Assembly: GCF_000744095.1 (NCBI RefSeq)
Contig: NZ_JQLI01000008.1
Span: forward strand, 2,852,001 to 2,916,000
DNA: 64,000 nt
Reading direction: 5' to 3'
Source of the DNA: Cupriavidus necator A5-1
GTDB lineage: Bacteria; Pseudomonadota; Gammaproteobacteria; Burkholderiales; Burkholderiaceae
Shown: positions 24,229-37,179 of the stretch, piece after piece
Numbering within the stretch: position 1 is the stretch's first letter
Layout: every line of letters begins with the position of its first letter
Position numbers and translations under genes: made by a program
Notes under the pieces: generated by a model
Database searches by the model: none
What the model was told of the DNA's origin: nothing
The model's input: only the letters and a program-made list of their open reading frames with translations

Positions 24229-24401
24229 GCTCCTACTCCGCCTTCTTTTTGCTGCGGGAAGTCTAGCACCGGGCGAAGCCAGGCGGGCGTGACAGGCATG
24301 CAATCGTCGGATTGGGCAAGAAGTGAGGCGGAATTGGCAAACAGTTTTCGGGCACCCTCCCTCAAACTGGGCCCCATCGCTACTCTCCACGGGCTTGCCG
24401 G

Positions 24402-25496
24402 ATGTCGTCCCTCTTTTCCCCCTACTCGTTGAAGGGAGTCACCCTTCGAAATCGTATCGTCGTCTCTCCCATGTGCCAGTACATGGCCGAGGTCGGGCAT
24501 CTGAGCGACTGGCATCAGAGCCACTACGCTACGCTGGCGCGCGGCGGCGCCGGACTCGTGATCGTTGAAGCGACCGCCGTGTCCCCGGACGGACGGATTA
24601 CGCCCGGTGACGTGGGTCTCTGGAGTGACTCGCTCATTGCAGGCCTTGCCGCTGTGGCGAAGGCCATCAAGGACGCCGGCGCCGTAGCGGGCATCCAGAT
24701 CGGTCACGCCGGCCGCAAGGCCGGCTGCACGCCCCCTTGGGAGGGCGGTGCTCCACTGGACAAGAACGATCCGCGTGCCTGGCAGCCGTTGGCGCCGAGC
24801 GCGCTGCCGTTCATGCCCGCGAACCCGCATATGCCGCGGGAAATGAACCTGGAGGACATCCGACGCACGCAACAGCATTTCGTGGATGCCGCAGGTCGTG
24901 CCCTACAGGCGGGATTCCAGTGGCTCGAGCTTCATTTTGCCCATGGCTTCCTCGCTCAGAATTTCCTGTCCGCTCTCACCAATGCGCGAGACGACCAGTA
25001 CGGCGGCTCCCTCGAAAATCGCTCCCGCTTCCTGATCGAGACTGTAGCCGCTGTGAGAGAGGTATGGCCGAAAAGCCTGCCGCTGACGGCACGCCTGGGT
25101 GTCATGGAATTCAACGGTCGGGAAGACGAGACACTCGCGGAGTCCGTTCAGGTCCTGAAATGGCTGAAGGATGCCGGCCTGGATCTTGTCGACGTCGGAC
25201 TCGCACTGTCCACTGCGGACGAACAAGTGCCATGGGGACCCAACTTCCTCGTTCCCTACGCGCGACAGATTCGCGCGCAGACCGGGCTGCCGGTTGCAAC
25301 CAGCTGGCAGATCACGAGTGCGTCAGAGGCGGACGCCCTGATTCGCGAGGGGCAGCTCGACCTCGCGCTCTTCGGCCGTACGTTGCTGGCGAATCCGCAC
25401 TGGCCGTTCCAGGCGGCGCGGGACCTCAAGGTCGAAAAGGCGGCGTCAGTGCTGCCAACGCCATACGCCTTCTGGTTGCAGGGCTGGGCGGGCTGA
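24402..25496 (+). CDS. NADH:flavin oxidoreductase, YqjM-type ene-reductase
   Basis: 364 residues from ATG 24402. FMN-dependent TIM barrel of the thermophilic-like (YqjM) OYE class: [20 protein letters not shown] with the redox-tuning Cys in PMCQYMAE near 26, QIGHAGRKA, the HFAH pair at about 176-179 that binds substrate carbonyl, [10 protein letters not shown], and [14 protein letters not shown] at the phosphate site. It reduces activated C=C bonds of enals, enones or nitro-olefins with NAD(P)H in the cytoplasm. The molybdenum hydroxylase genes begin 56 bases after its stop and may share its transcript. Confidence 0.93.
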   Translation: MSSLFSPYSLKGVTLRNRIVVSPMCQYMAEVGHLSDWHQSHYATLARGGAGLVIVEATAVSPDGRITPGDVGLWSDSLIAGLAAVAKAIKDAGAVAGIQIGHAGRKAGCTPPWEGGAPLDKNDPRAWQPLAPSALPFMPANPHMPREMNLEDIRRTQQHFVDAAGRALQAGFQWLELHFAHGFLAQNFLSALTNARDDQYGGSLENRSRFLIETVAAVREVWPKSLPLTARLGVMEFNGREDETLAESVQVLKWLKDAGLDLVDVGLALSTADEQVPWGPNFLVPYARQIRAQTGLPVATSWQITSASEADALIREGQLDLALFGRTLLANPHWPFQAARDLKVEKAASVLPTPYAFWLQGWAG

Positions 25497-25552
25497 GGCC
25501 AGGCGATTCACGGCACTCGTACCTGATCACCACCTACGGAGAACCCTCCCCA

Positions 25553-26026
25553 ATGAGCACGCTCAATGTCAACGGCCGTAAGCACACGATCGATGTCGAT
25601 CCCGGCACGCCCATCCTCTGGGCGCTGCGCGACTCCCTTGGCATGACCGGCACCAAGTTCGGCTGCGGCGCCGCATTATGCGGCGCCTGCACCGTGCATC
25701 TGGACGGCCAGGCCATTCGCTCGTGCATCACGCCGGTCTCTGCCGCCAAGGGCAAGACCATCGTCACCATCGAAGCTGCCACCGATGGCAGCGACCGGGT
25801 CGGCACCGCAGTCCATGCAGCCTGGGTGAAGCACGACGTGGCGCAATGCGGTTACTGCCAGAGCGGCCAGATCATGAGCGCCACCGCCTTCCTCAAATCC
25901 CTGCCTCGCGGCAAGCAACCCAGCGCTGCCGAGATCGACGCCGCCATGGCGGGCAACATCTGCCGCTGTGGTACCTACCCCCGCATTCGCGCCGCGATGG
26001 CCGATGCCGCCAAAGCCCTCGCCTGA
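25553..26026 (+). CDS. iorA: (2Fe-2S) small subunit of an isoquinoline 1-oxidoreductase-type molybdenum hydroxylase
   Basis: 157 residues from ATG 25553, CGGAGAA upstream. The plant-type cluster motif is [17 protein letters not shown] with the last ligand in SCITP (about 38-62). The helical-bundle cluster follows: [10 protein letters not shown] near 105 and [10 protein letters not shown] near 138. This two-cluster subunit passes electrons from the molybdenum subunit to an external acceptor. It ends 10 bases before the large-subunit gene. Members oxidise N-heterocycles or aldehydes, so the name follows the family and not a proven substrate. Confidence 0.93.
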   Translation: MSTLNVNGRKHTIDVDPGTPILWALRDSLGMTGTKFGCGAALCGACTVHLDGQAIRSCITPVSAAKGKTIVTIEAATDGSDRVGTAVHAAWVKHDVAQCGYCQSGQIMSATAFLKSLPRGKQPSAAEIDAAMAGNICRCGTYPRIRAAMADAAKALA

Positions 26027-26036
26027 AGGATCCGCC

Positions 26037-28283
26037 ATGTTGCCCAATTTCGATCACGGCGAGATGCCGCGCAACCTGCAGCGGCTGCTGGCGCGGAGCC
26101 AGAGCGACGAACCCGCCATGCCGCCGCGCCGCAGCTTCCTGAAGCTGGCCGGCTCCGCCGGCCTGGCGCTCGGTGCATTTCCGCATCTGGCCATGGCACA
26201 GGCCGCCAGTGCCGGCGGTGCCGCGAGCGCCCTGAAGCCGACACAGCAGCCATTGGCGTTTGTGCAGATCGCTCCCGGCGGCGAGGTCACCGTAACTGTC
26301 AACCGGCTGGAGTTCGGCCAGGGCGTGCAGACTGCCTTGCCGATGATCCTGGCCGAGGAGCTCGACGCGGACTGGAGCCTGGTGCGCAGCCGGCACGGCT
26401 CGAACGACGCTCCCTACGTCGACCCGCTGTTCGGCATTCATCTCACCGGCGGCTCGCATTCGGTCAAGAACAGCTTCACACAGTACCGCGAGCTTGGCGC
26501 CCGTGCCCGCGCGATGTTGCTGTCGGCGGCGGCGGCGCGCTGGAAAGTGGACGTGGCCACGCTGCGCACCCGCGCCGGGGTGGTGTTGGGTCCGGGTGGC
26601 CGCACGCTGACCTACGGCGAGCTGGCCGAGGCCGCCATGGCTCTGCCGGTGCCAGAGAAGGTCACGCTGAAGGACTCGAAGGACTTTCGCATCATCGGCA
26701 CGCCCACCACGCGCATCGATGCGCGTGCCAAGAGCAGCGGGCGCCAGGACTTCGGCATCGACACGCGCCTGCCCGGTCAGCTCACTGCCGTGGTGGCACA
26801 TCCGCCTGTGTTTGGCGCGCGACTGACTACGGTGGACGACAGCGCCGCGCGATCCATCAAGGGTGTCAAGGCAGTGCTGCGCGTGCCGGTGGACCGTGGT
26901 GGCGAAGGCGTGGCCGTGCTCGCCGACGGCTACTGGGCGGCCAAGCAAGGGCGCGACGCGCTGAAGCTGCAATGGAACACGGCCGCCGTCGAAAAGGCTG
27001 ACAGCGAACGGTTGCTGGCCCAGTACCGCGAGCTGGCGGCGCGGCCCGGCCGGCGTCAGTTCGACGCTGATATGGCGCCGCTTGCCACCGCGCCGCGCAA
27101 GCTGGAAGCGGAATTCGTGTTCCCCTATCTGGCACATACGCCAATGGAGCCACTGAACTGCACCGTGCAGTTGTCCGACGGGCGCGCCGAACTGTGGGTA
27201 GGGAGCCAGTGCCCCGGCCTGGACGGTGCCGCGGCGGCGCGCGCACTTGGCCTCAAGCCCGAGCAGGTGAAGATCCATGTGCAGATGGCGGGCGGCGGCT
27301 TTGGCCGGCGCTTCGCGAGCACGAGCGACTACGTGGTCGAGGCCTGTGCGATCGCCAAGGCCGCGCGCGCCGCCGGCATGAAGGCACCGATACGCACGCT
27401 GTGGAGCCGCGAGGACGACATCAAGGGCGGGTATTACCGTCCGATGCACCTGCATCGCGCGCGCATCGGCTTCGACCGGCAAGGCAAGGTGCTGGCCTGG
27501 GATCATGTCATCGTTGGCCAGTCCATTACCTCGGGCACGGTGTTCGGGGAGTTCCAGGTGAAGAACGGCATCGACGCCACGGCCACGGAGGGCATGCGTG
27601 ACCCCTACCCGCTACCGATGCGCCTGACCGTGCACCACCCCACGCCCAACGTGCCGGTGCTGTGGTGGCGCAGTGTCGGGTCCACCCACACTGCCTACGT
27701 CATGGAGACACTGCTCGACGAAATTGCGCGCGCCACCAGGCAAGACCCGGTGGCCTACCGCATGCGCCTGTTCGGCGACAGGCATCCACGCCACCGCGCG
27801 GCGTTGCAACTGGCGGTGGACAAGAGCGGGTACGGCAAGAAGAAGCTACCCGCCGGCCGCGCCTGGGGTGTCGCGGTGCACGAGGCGTTCGATTCCGTGG
27901 TGGCCTATGTCGTGGAGGCGTCGGTGAAGGAAGGCCGTCCGCACTTGCATCGTGTCACCGCCGGCGTGCATTGCAACCTGGTAGTGAATCCCCGCACCGT
28001 GGAAGCACAGGTGCAGGGCGCGGCAGTCATGGGGCTGTCGATGTGCCTGGCGGGCTCTGCCATCACGCTGAAGGACGGTTTCATCGAGCAAAGCAACTTC
28101 GGCGACTTCACGGTGGCGCGCATTACCGACACCCCCGCGTTCGACGTCCACATCGTGCCCAGCGCCGATCCACCCACGGGCATGGGCGAGCCTGGCCTGC
28201 CGCCGTTGGCGCCGGCATTTGCCAACGCCATTGCGCGCCTCACCGGCAAGCCGCAGCGCCAGCTTCCCTTCAAACTGACCTGA
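26037..28283 (+). CDS. iorB: Molybdopterin large subunit, isoquinoline 1-oxidoreductase type, Tat-exported
   Basis: 748 residues from ATG 26037. A twin-arginine signal lies unusually far in, at residues 31-50 (RRSFLKLAGSAGLALGAFPH), so the holoenzyme is probably periplasmic. Molybdenum-cofactor motifs: FGQGVQTALP near 95, GGGFGRRFAS near 420, WWRSVGSTHTAYVMET and the active-site Glu in GMGEPGLPPLAPA close to the C-terminus. The single-chain arrangement without FAD is that of IorB, aldehyde dehydrogenase and nicotinate-type enzymes. A cytochrome c partner is often encoded next to such genes, but none is seen here; the following gene is a convergent Crp regulator. Confidence 0.93.
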   Translation: MLPNFDHGEMPRNLQRLLARSQSDEPAMPPRRSFLKLAGSAGLALGAFPHLAMAQAASAGGAASALKPTQQPLAFVQIAPGGEVTVTVNRLEFGQGVQTALPMILAEELDADWSLVRSRHGSNDAPYVDPLFGIHLTGGSHSVKNSFTQYRELGARARAMLLSAAAARWKVDVATLRTRAGVVLGPGGRTLTYGELAEAAMALPVPEKVTLKDSKDFRIIGTPTTRIDARAKSSGRQDFGIDTRLPGQLTAVVAHPPVFGARLTTVDDSAARSIKGVKAVLRVPVDRGGEGVAVLADGYWAAKQGRDALKLQWNTAAVEKADSERLLAQYRELAARPGRRQFDADMAPLATAPRKLEAEFVFPYLAHTPMEPLNCTVQLSDGRAELWVGSQCPGLDGAAAARALGLKPEQVKIHVQMAGGGFGRRFASTSDYVVEACAIAKAARAAGMKAPIRTLWSREDDIKGGYYRPMHLHRARIGFDRQGKVLAWDHVIVGQSITSGTVFGEFQVKNGIDATATEGMRDPYPLPMRLTVHHPTPNVPVLWWRSVGSTHTAYVMETLLDEIARATRQDPVAYRMRLFGDRHPRHRAALQLAVDKSGYGKKKLPAGRAWGVAVHEAFDSVVAYVVEASVKEGRPHLHRVTAGVHCNLVVNPRTVEAQVQGAAVMGLSMCLAGSAITLKDGFIEQSNFGDFTVARITDTPAFDVHIVPSADPPTGMGEPGLPPLAPAFANAIARLTGKPQRQLPFKLT

Positions 28284-28296
28284 TTGTGGATGCCCA

Positions 28297-28330
28297 CCGA
28301 CGGCAGGCAGGCCTCGCCTGCTGCCGTCGG
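28297..28330. terminator. Strong hairpin between converging genes, probable bidirectional terminator
   Basis: The left arm (28297-28311) and right arm (28317-28330) pair over 14 bp with one bulged G and a 5-base loop. It lies exactly between the molybdenum hydroxylase stop and the Crp-type regulator stop. There is no T-run, as is frequent for terminators in GC-rich betaproteobacteria. Confidence 0.55.
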
Positions 28331-28340
28331 CGCGTGGCCG

Positions 28341-29072
28341 TCAGCCCTGGGGCGTCGATGCCGGACTTTGCTGTCTCGGGTCAATGCCTCGTCCAAAAGC
28401 ATGCAAGGCAGTGACATCCAGTACATGGATCATGCCGTATTGCATGCGAACCAGGCCGGCTGCCTCCAGCTCGTGCAGGGCGCGATTCACGACCTGACGG
28501 GACAGGCCGCACAGGCGTGCGATCTCCTCCTGTGAAATCCGCAGGACGTCAGACGTAGCCGTGCACAGTGCCGGGTTGAACAGTTCCGCGACGCAAATGG
28601 CTACCTGCGCCGTGGTTGTCTGCATGCGGTAACTCTCCACGACCGCAACAAACTGGCCGAGTCGCGCGTTCAACTGGCGCACCAGAAACTGATTGAAGCT
28701 CAGGCTTGTCTCGAACAGCCAGTCAAAGGTCTCTGCCGGCACCAACGCGATCCAGCTGTCGCGCAGCGTGACCACTTCGTAGGGACGAAGCTCGTGCTTG
28801 AGCAGTGCCCCTTCTCCCAGCCATCCGCCAGTAGAAACGCCAATGAACGTTGTTCCACGGCCATCCTGCGATACGGTGTTGACCTTCACCATGCCGTCCA
28901 GCACGCCAATCCAATGCAGGGCCGCTGCGCCTTGCTGGCAGACCAGCGACCCCGCGGCGTAGCTCGACACGCGGGTGTCTCGTTCAACGCGTCCCCGCTG
29001 CTCTGCAGAGAGGTGTCGCGCCCACGGCGCTTCCAGCAGGCGATCGCGCATGACGGCGTATGAATCCGGCAA
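28341..29072 (-). CDS. Crp/Fnr-family transcriptional regulator
   Basis: 243 residues from 29072; ATG 29051 (MRDRLLEAPW) is an alternative. Cyclic-nucleotide-binding-type beta barrel at about 20-130 (YAAGSLVCQQGAAALHWIGV, FIGVSTGGWLGEGALLK). The Crp-type HTH at about 160-230 reads RISQEEIARLCGLSRQVVNR followed by ALHELEAAGLVRMQYG. No Fnr-type N-terminal cysteine set is present. Members in these bacteria respond to diverse signals. It is 62 bases downstream of a TetR gene in the same direction, so they may share a transcript. Confidence 0.9.
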   Translation of the reverse strand: MPDSYAVMRDRLLEAPWARHLSAEQRGRVERDTRVSSYAAGSLVCQQGAAALHWIGVLDGMVKVNTVSQDGRGTTFIGVSTGGWLGEGALLKHELRPYEVVTLRDSWIALVPAETFDWLFETSLSFNQFLVRQLNARLGQFVAVVESYRMQTTTAQVAICVAELFNPALCTATSDVLRISQEEIARLCGLSRQVVNRALHELEAAGLVRMQYGMIHVLDVTALHAFGRGIDPRQQSPASTPQG

Positions 29073-29134
29073 GAGTCCCTCGCAATAACTAGATCAGTGG
29101 ATTAGTGGACCGGCGCTTCAAGACGCGCCGCGCG

Positions 29135-29830
29135 TCAACCGTTGCCCGCCCTTCTCAACGCCGCGCCGACTTCTCCATAGAATGCGCGCAATTTCTCCAC
29201 CTCGACGTCTACAGGCAGCAAGGCGGGCCACAACAACGCCACCATATCCCTGGCCGTCTTCTCGATATCCACTTGCCGCTGCCGGGCGATCGCGTCCCAC
29301 AGGATGTGCTCCATCGGCCCGAGGATTGCCGAGCGCAGCAGGCTCAACGGCAGGTCATCCCGGATCTCGCCGTTGTCCCGCGCCCGCGCCAGCAAGTCCA
29401 TCAACGGCGCCGTATAGCGGCGCTGCAGCGGTGCGAACATCTCTCCCAGCCCCGGCCCTTTGGCACGGCCCTCCGACAACACCAGCGCACACAAGCCCGT
29501 CCCCTGGATCAGGAACAGCCTCAGGTGTGTCCTGACATAAAACTCCAGCTGCACCTTCGTGCTCTGCCCGTGCGGCATGCCTTGTTCCACGGTGCCGATG
29601 ATCTCGTCATACCAGTCCTCGATCACGCGTGCGCATAGCTCGCGCTTGCCATGGAAGTAGGTGAACACCGTGCCCTCGGAGATGCCCAGGCGCTGGGCGA
29701 TCTCGGTGGTCGTGGTCCTCTCGTAGCCGAGCTCGGCGAATACCTCGCGGCTGACGCGCAGGATGTCCCGGATGCGTTGCTCCGCCTTGGCGCCTGCGGG
29801 CACACGGCGGGGCGATGTGACGTCTTCCAT
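29135..29830 (-). CDS. TetR/AcrR-family regulator of the adjacent acyl-CoA genes
   Basis: 231 residues. The N-terminal HTH is clear: [55 protein letters not shown] (about 20-70). The rest is an all-helical ligand and dimer domain. It is divergent from the acyl-CoA ligase/isovaleryl-CoA dehydrogenase genes, and an inverted repeat in between is its probable operator. TetR proteins in this position usually sense acyl-CoA thioesters and release the DNA when they bind. The liu genes of Pseudomonas are instead run by a MerR protein (LiuR), so the control differs here. Confidence 0.9.
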   Translation of the reverse strand: MEDVTSPRRVPAGAKAEQRIRDILRVSREVFAELGYERTTTTEIAQRLGISEGTVFTYFHGKRELCARVIEDWYDEIIGTVEQGMPHGQSTKVQLEFYVRTHLRLFLIQGTGLCALVLSEGRAKGPGLGEMFAPLQRRYTAPLMDLLARARDNGEIRDDLPLSLLRSAILGPMEHILWDAIARQRQVDIEKTARDMVALLWPALLPVDVEVEKLRAFYGEVGAALRRAGNG

Positions 29831-29871
29831 CTTTGAGTCCTAGCTTGCCCGAAGGCGAGATTATAGGGCCG

Positions 29872-29899
29872 GCTCAACCCCGACTTGAGCTTTGCTCAA
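29872..29899. promoter_or_regulatory. Probable TetR operator: TTGAGC-TTT-GCTCAA with an extra half-site
   Basis: TTGAGC (29885-29890) and GCTCAA (29894-29899) form a perfect inverted repeat with a 3-base spacer. A further GCTCAA copy is at 29872-29877. The site is 55 bases upstream of the TetR start and about 220 bases before the acyl-CoA ligase start, a fitting place to control both. Confidence 0.55.
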
Positions 29900-30120
29900 T
29901 TTTAGGTTGCCATTTCGATTGGCACCATGTATTTTTCAGTCATCGCACCAACGGGCGTCAGACGGGTCTCGGAAGAATATCTCGAAAACCTAGGGATCGC
30001 CCTACTAATATCCGGGAAAACCCGGAGACGTCGCCCCAAAAATTCATCGAAACGATGTTTGTTGAGGAACACTCACAAATATCCAGAGAGACGAACCACA
30101 ACCGGGCTTTGGAGACAAGT

Positions 30121-31845
30121 ATGACGATGCAGGCCGAGTCCTCTTCCACCACCCTGCCGATTGGCGGGCTTTCGCATGTGAAGGGGGACACCACCATTCC
30201 GCTGTCGGAACAGACCGTGCCGGAGTTGCTGGCGCAAACGGTGGCTCGCTACCCCGAGCGGGAAGCCGTTGCCTTTCGCGAGCAAGGGGTGCGCTGGAAC
30301 TGGCGCGAATTCTCCGATGCCGTGGACGCACTGGCGGCAGGCCTGCACACGTTGGGGCTGGCCAGAGGCGACCGCGTCGGCATCTGGTCCCCCAACCGGG
30401 TCGAGTGGCTGGTCACCCAATTCGCCACGGCGCGGCTGGGGCTGGTGCTGGTGAACATCAATCCCGCCTACCGCCTGTCCGAGCTGGAGTACGCGCTGAA
30501 CAAGGTGGGCGTCAAGGCGATCGTCGCGGCGGAAGCCTTCAAGACCTCACGGTACCTGGAGATGCTCCAGGTACTCGCCCCCGAACTGGCCACCTGCGCG
30601 CCGGGCGAACTGCAGGCGGCGCGGCTGCCGGCACTGCGCTGCGTCATCCGGATGGGCGACGACCATACGCCCGGGATGCTCCGCTATGCCGATGTGATTG
30701 CGCGCGGCACGGGCGTGGCGCGGTCGACGCTGGATGCCATCACGGCACAGCTGGATCGCCATGACCCGATCAACGTGCAGTTCACCAGCGGCACTACCGG
30801 TGCGCCCAAGGGCGCCACGCTGACCCATCGCAATATCGTCAACAACGCACGCTTCATTGCCATGGCGATGCGTTTCTCCGAGCAGGACAAGCTCTGCATC
30901 CCGGTGCCCTTCTATCACTGCTTCGGCATGGTCCTGGCGGTGCTGGCATGCGTGTCCTCCGGCGCGGCAATGGTGTTCCCCGGCCAGGCCTTCGAGCCGG
31001 AAGCCACCATGCAGGCAGTCAGCGAAGAACGCTGCACGGCGCTTCATGGCGTGCCGACCATGTTCATTGCCCAGCTCGATCACCCGAATTTCTCGCAGTA
31101 CGACTTCTCTTCCCTGCGCACCGGCATCATGGCGGGGTCACCCTGCCCGATCGAGACCATGAAGCGCGTGGTGTCGCAGATGCACATGTCCGAGGTGACC
31201 ATCGCCTACGGCATGACGGAGACGAGTCCGGTTTCCTTCCAGAGCAGCACCACCGATCCGCTGGACAAGCGCACCACCACGGTGGGCCGCATCCAGCCGC
31301 ACCTCGAGGTCAGGATCGTGGACGCGACAGGTGCCACGGTCCCGGTAGGCGAAACAGGCGAGCTGTGTACGCGTGGGTATTCGGTGATGCTGGGCTACTG
31401 GGATGACGAGGTGCGTACCGCCGAAGCCATCCGCGACGGCTGGATGCACACCGGCGACCTCGCCACCATCGACGCGGAAGGCTACTGCAACATCGTCGGC
31501 CGCGTGAAGGACATGCTGATTCGCGGCGGCGAGAACATCTACCCGCGCGAGATCGAGGAGTTCCTGTTCCGCCACCCGAAAGTCCAGGCGGTCCAGGTGT
31601 TCGGCGTTCCCGACCAGAAGTACGGCGAGGAAGTCTGCGCGTGGATCGTGCTGAAGCCGGGCGCCAGCGCCACGGAGGATGAGATCCGCGATTTCTGCCG
31701 CGACCAGATCGCGCACTACAAGATCCCGCGCTACATCCGCTTTGTCGAAGAGATGCCCATGACCATCACCGGCAAGGTACAGAAATTCGTGATGCGCGAG
31801 CGCATGACGCAGGAACTGAAGCTCAGCGAATCCAGGACGGCCTGA
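30121..31845 (+). CDS. AMP-binding acyl-CoA synthetase
   Basis: 574 residues from ATG 30121 ([15 protein letters not shown]). Although the frame is open far upstream, residues before this start do not resemble the family. ANL-superfamily motifs: phosphate-binding loop [18 protein letters not shown] near residue 222, [13 protein letters not shown] near 362, [12 protein letters not shown] near 440, [19 protein letters not shown] near 460 and the catalytic Lys in [10 protein letters not shown] near 555. It makes acyl-CoA from a carboxylate and ATP. Because the next gene is isovaleryl-CoA dehydrogenase, isovalerate or another short branched acid is a reasonable substrate. A 70-base gap separates them. 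Confidence 0.92.
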   Translation: MTMQAESSSTTLPIGGLSHVKGDTTIPLSEQTVPELLAQTVARYPEREAVAFREQGVRWNWREFSDAVDALAAGLHTLGLARGDRVGIWSPNRVEWLVTQFATARLGLVLVNINPAYRLSELEYALNKVGVKAIVAAEAFKTSRYLEMLQVLAPELATCAPGELQAARLPALRCVIRMGDDHTPGMLRYADVIARGTGVARSTLDAITAQLDRHDPINVQFTSGTTGAPKGATLTHRNIVNNARFIAMAMRFSEQDKLCIPVPFYHCFGMVLAVLACVSSGAAMVFPGQAFEPEATMQAVSEERCTALHGVPTMFIAQLDHPNFSQYDFSSLRTGIMAGSPCPIETMKRVVSQMHMSEVTIAYGMTETSPVSFQSSTTDPLDKRTTTVGRIQPHLEVRIVDATGATVPVGETGELCTRGYSVMLGYWDDEVRTAEAIRDGWMHTGDLATIDAEGYCNIVGRVKDMLIRGGENIYPREIEEFLFRHPKVQAVQVFGVPDQKYGEEVCAWIVLKPGASATEDEIRDFCRDQIAHYKIPRYIRFVEEMPMTITGKVQKFVMRERMTQELKLSESRTA

Positions 31846-31915
31846 CGCGCCGGCGCCGGTGCGCGGCGCCAGCCATTCCCCCGATCCCACAGACAACACC
31901 AGAGACAACACCGCT

Positions 31916-33097
31916 ATGAACACCCTCCCCGGCCTCAAGTTCGACCTCGGCGAAGACATCGAAATGCTGCGCGATTCCGTGCGCGCCTGGGCCCAGGCCG
32001 AACTCGCCCCGCGCGCCGCCGAGATCGACCGCACCGACCAGTTCCCGATGGACGCCTGGAAGAAGATGGGCGACCTGGGCGTGCTCGGCATCACGGTGGC
32101 CGAGGAATATGGCGGCGCCAACATGGGCTACCTGGCGCACATGATCGCGATGGAAGAAATCAGCCGCGCCTCGGCCTCGGTGGGCCTGTCGTATGGCGCC
32201 CATTCCAACCTGTGCGTGAACCAGATCCACCGCAACGGCACGCCGGCGCAGAAGGCCAAATACCTGCCCAAGCTGGTGTCGGGCGAGTGGATCGGCGCGC
32301 TGGCGATGAGCGAACCCAACGCCGGCTCAGACGTGGTCAGCATGAAGCTGCGCGCGGAGCTCAAGGGCGACCGCTACGTGCTCAACGGCACCAAGATGTG
32401 GATCACCAACGGCCCGGACTGCGACGTGCTGGTGGTTTACGCCAAGACCGAGCCCGACCTGGGCGCGCGCGGCATGACCGCGTTTATCGTCGAGAAGGGC
32501 ATGAAGGGCTTCTCGGTGGCGCAGAAGCTGGACAAGCTGGGCATGCGCGGCTCGCACACCGGCGAACTGGTGTTCCAGGACGTGGAGGTGCCGGTCGAGA
32601 ACATCCTCGGCGCCGAGAACGGCGGCGCCAAGGTGCTGATGAGCGGGCTGGACTACGAGCGCGCGGTGCTGTCGGGCGGCCCGGTCGGCATCATGCAGGC
32701 GTGCATGGACGTGGTCACGCCGTATATCCATGACCGCAAGCAGTTCGGCCAGAGCATCGGCGAGTTCCAGCTGATCCAGGGCAAGGTGGCGGACATGTAC
32801 ACCACGCTGCAGGCCGCACGCAGCTACCTGTACACGGTCGGCAAGAACCTCGACGGGCTGGGCAGCGACCACGTGCGCCAGGTGCGCAAGGACTGCGCCG
32901 CGGTGATCCTGTACACGGCCGAGAAGGCCACCTGGATGGCGGGCGAGACCGTGCAGATCCTGGGCGGCAACGGGTATATCAATGAATACCCCGCCGGCCG
33001 GCTGTGGCGCGACGCCAAGCTGTACGAGATCGGCGCCGGCACCTCGGAGATCCGCCGCATGCTGATCGGCCGCGAGCTGTTCTCCGAAACGATGTGA
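31916..33097 (+). CDS. liuA: Isovaleryl-CoA dehydrogenase
   Basis: 393 residues from ATG 31916. Acyl-CoA dehydrogenase fold with FAD sites [16 protein letters not shown] and [11 protein letters not shown], and the dimer/FAD signature [13 protein letters not shown]. The catalytic Glu sits in the helix-G position [14 protein letters not shown], the place characteristic of isovaleryl-CoA dehydrogenases, not near the C-terminus as in most relatives. [12 protein letters not shown] is also typical. It oxidises isovaleryl-CoA to 3-methylcrotonyl-CoA and passes electrons to ETF. Next in the pathway are the two carboxylase genes downstream. Confidence 0.94.
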   Translation: MNTLPGLKFDLGEDIEMLRDSVRAWAQAELAPRAAEIDRTDQFPMDAWKKMGDLGVLGITVAEEYGGANMGYLAHMIAMEEISRASASVGLSYGAHSNLCVNQIHRNGTPAQKAKYLPKLVSGEWIGALAMSEPNAGSDVVSMKLRAELKGDRYVLNGTKMWITNGPDCDVLVVYAKTEPDLGARGMTAFIVEKGMKGFSVAQKLDKLGMRGSHTGELVFQDVEVPVENILGAENGGAKVLMSGLDYERAVLSGGPVGIMQACMDVVTPYIHDRKQFGQSIGEFQLIQGKVADMYTTLQAARSYLYTVGKNLDGLGSDHVRQVRKDCAAVILYTAEKATWMAGETVQILGGNGYINEYPAGRLWRDAKLYEIGAGTSEIRRMLIGRELFSETM

Positions 33098-33174
33098 GCG
33101 CGCCTTAGCCGCACACCCGCCCTCGCCATCTGCCGACCGACAGCACCATCTCGCGGCACACCAAGTAGCACGAT

Positions 33175-34782
<1,608 letters not shown>

Positions 34783-34800
34783 CCACGACAAGGAAGATCG

Positions 34801-36816
<2,016 letters not shown>

Positions 36817-37119
36817 TAGCTTGATATGAGCAGGCTGCCGGCAAAGCTGTCGGCGTAGTAGCGCAGAGTGGTGCGTCAATGCGTTGAACCTTGGTGAACG
36901 CTCCCCTACCGCAAGCGGGAAGGGGAAGCAAACTGGCAGCACGCAGGCTGGCTTTGTCAGCAAGCTGGGGTGGCATCGCCTGCGATGCCACCTCATTTTT
37001 TTGGGTCTTCGCCAGATAGCGGGATGCGTGTTTTGTTGATGGCCTCTGGGGCTCGGGCACTGCCCGAGCCCAAAGGCCCCCCGGCTACGCCGGCGAAACA
37101 AATCACGCCCGTCAAGCAC
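36817..37119. other. Intergenic region with a long inverted repeat (37041-37078)
   Basis: About 300 bases between the converging carboxylase and MFS genes. GGGCTCGGGCA (37049-37059) and TGCCCGAGCCC (37061-37071) are perfect arms around one base, flanked by outer arms GGCCT (37041-37045) and AGGCC (37074-37078). Near 37010-37040 lies TTTTTTTGGGTC-like T-rich sequence. The repeat may terminate the liu transcript or be a dispersed intergenic element. No gene is evident. Confidence 0.5.
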
Positions 37120-37145
37120 AAAAAAAGCCCCCTGCATCAGGGAGC
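37120..37145 (-). terminator. Intrinsic terminator of the MFS gene
   Basis: On the minus strand GCTCCCTG (37145-37138), a 3-base ATG loop and CAGGGGGC (37134-37127) form an 8-bp stem with one G-U pair, directly followed by seven T (37126-37120). This is the best canonical terminator in the window and lies 35 bases after the carrier stop. Confidence 0.85.
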
Positions 37146-37179
37146 CCGAGGCGCGTTGCCGCACCCACTGCATGCGACA

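Noticed and set aside
25893-27506. 537-codon frame antisense to the molybdenum hydroxylase large subunit
   Set aside because: Shadow of a clearly coding gene; no start context or domain.
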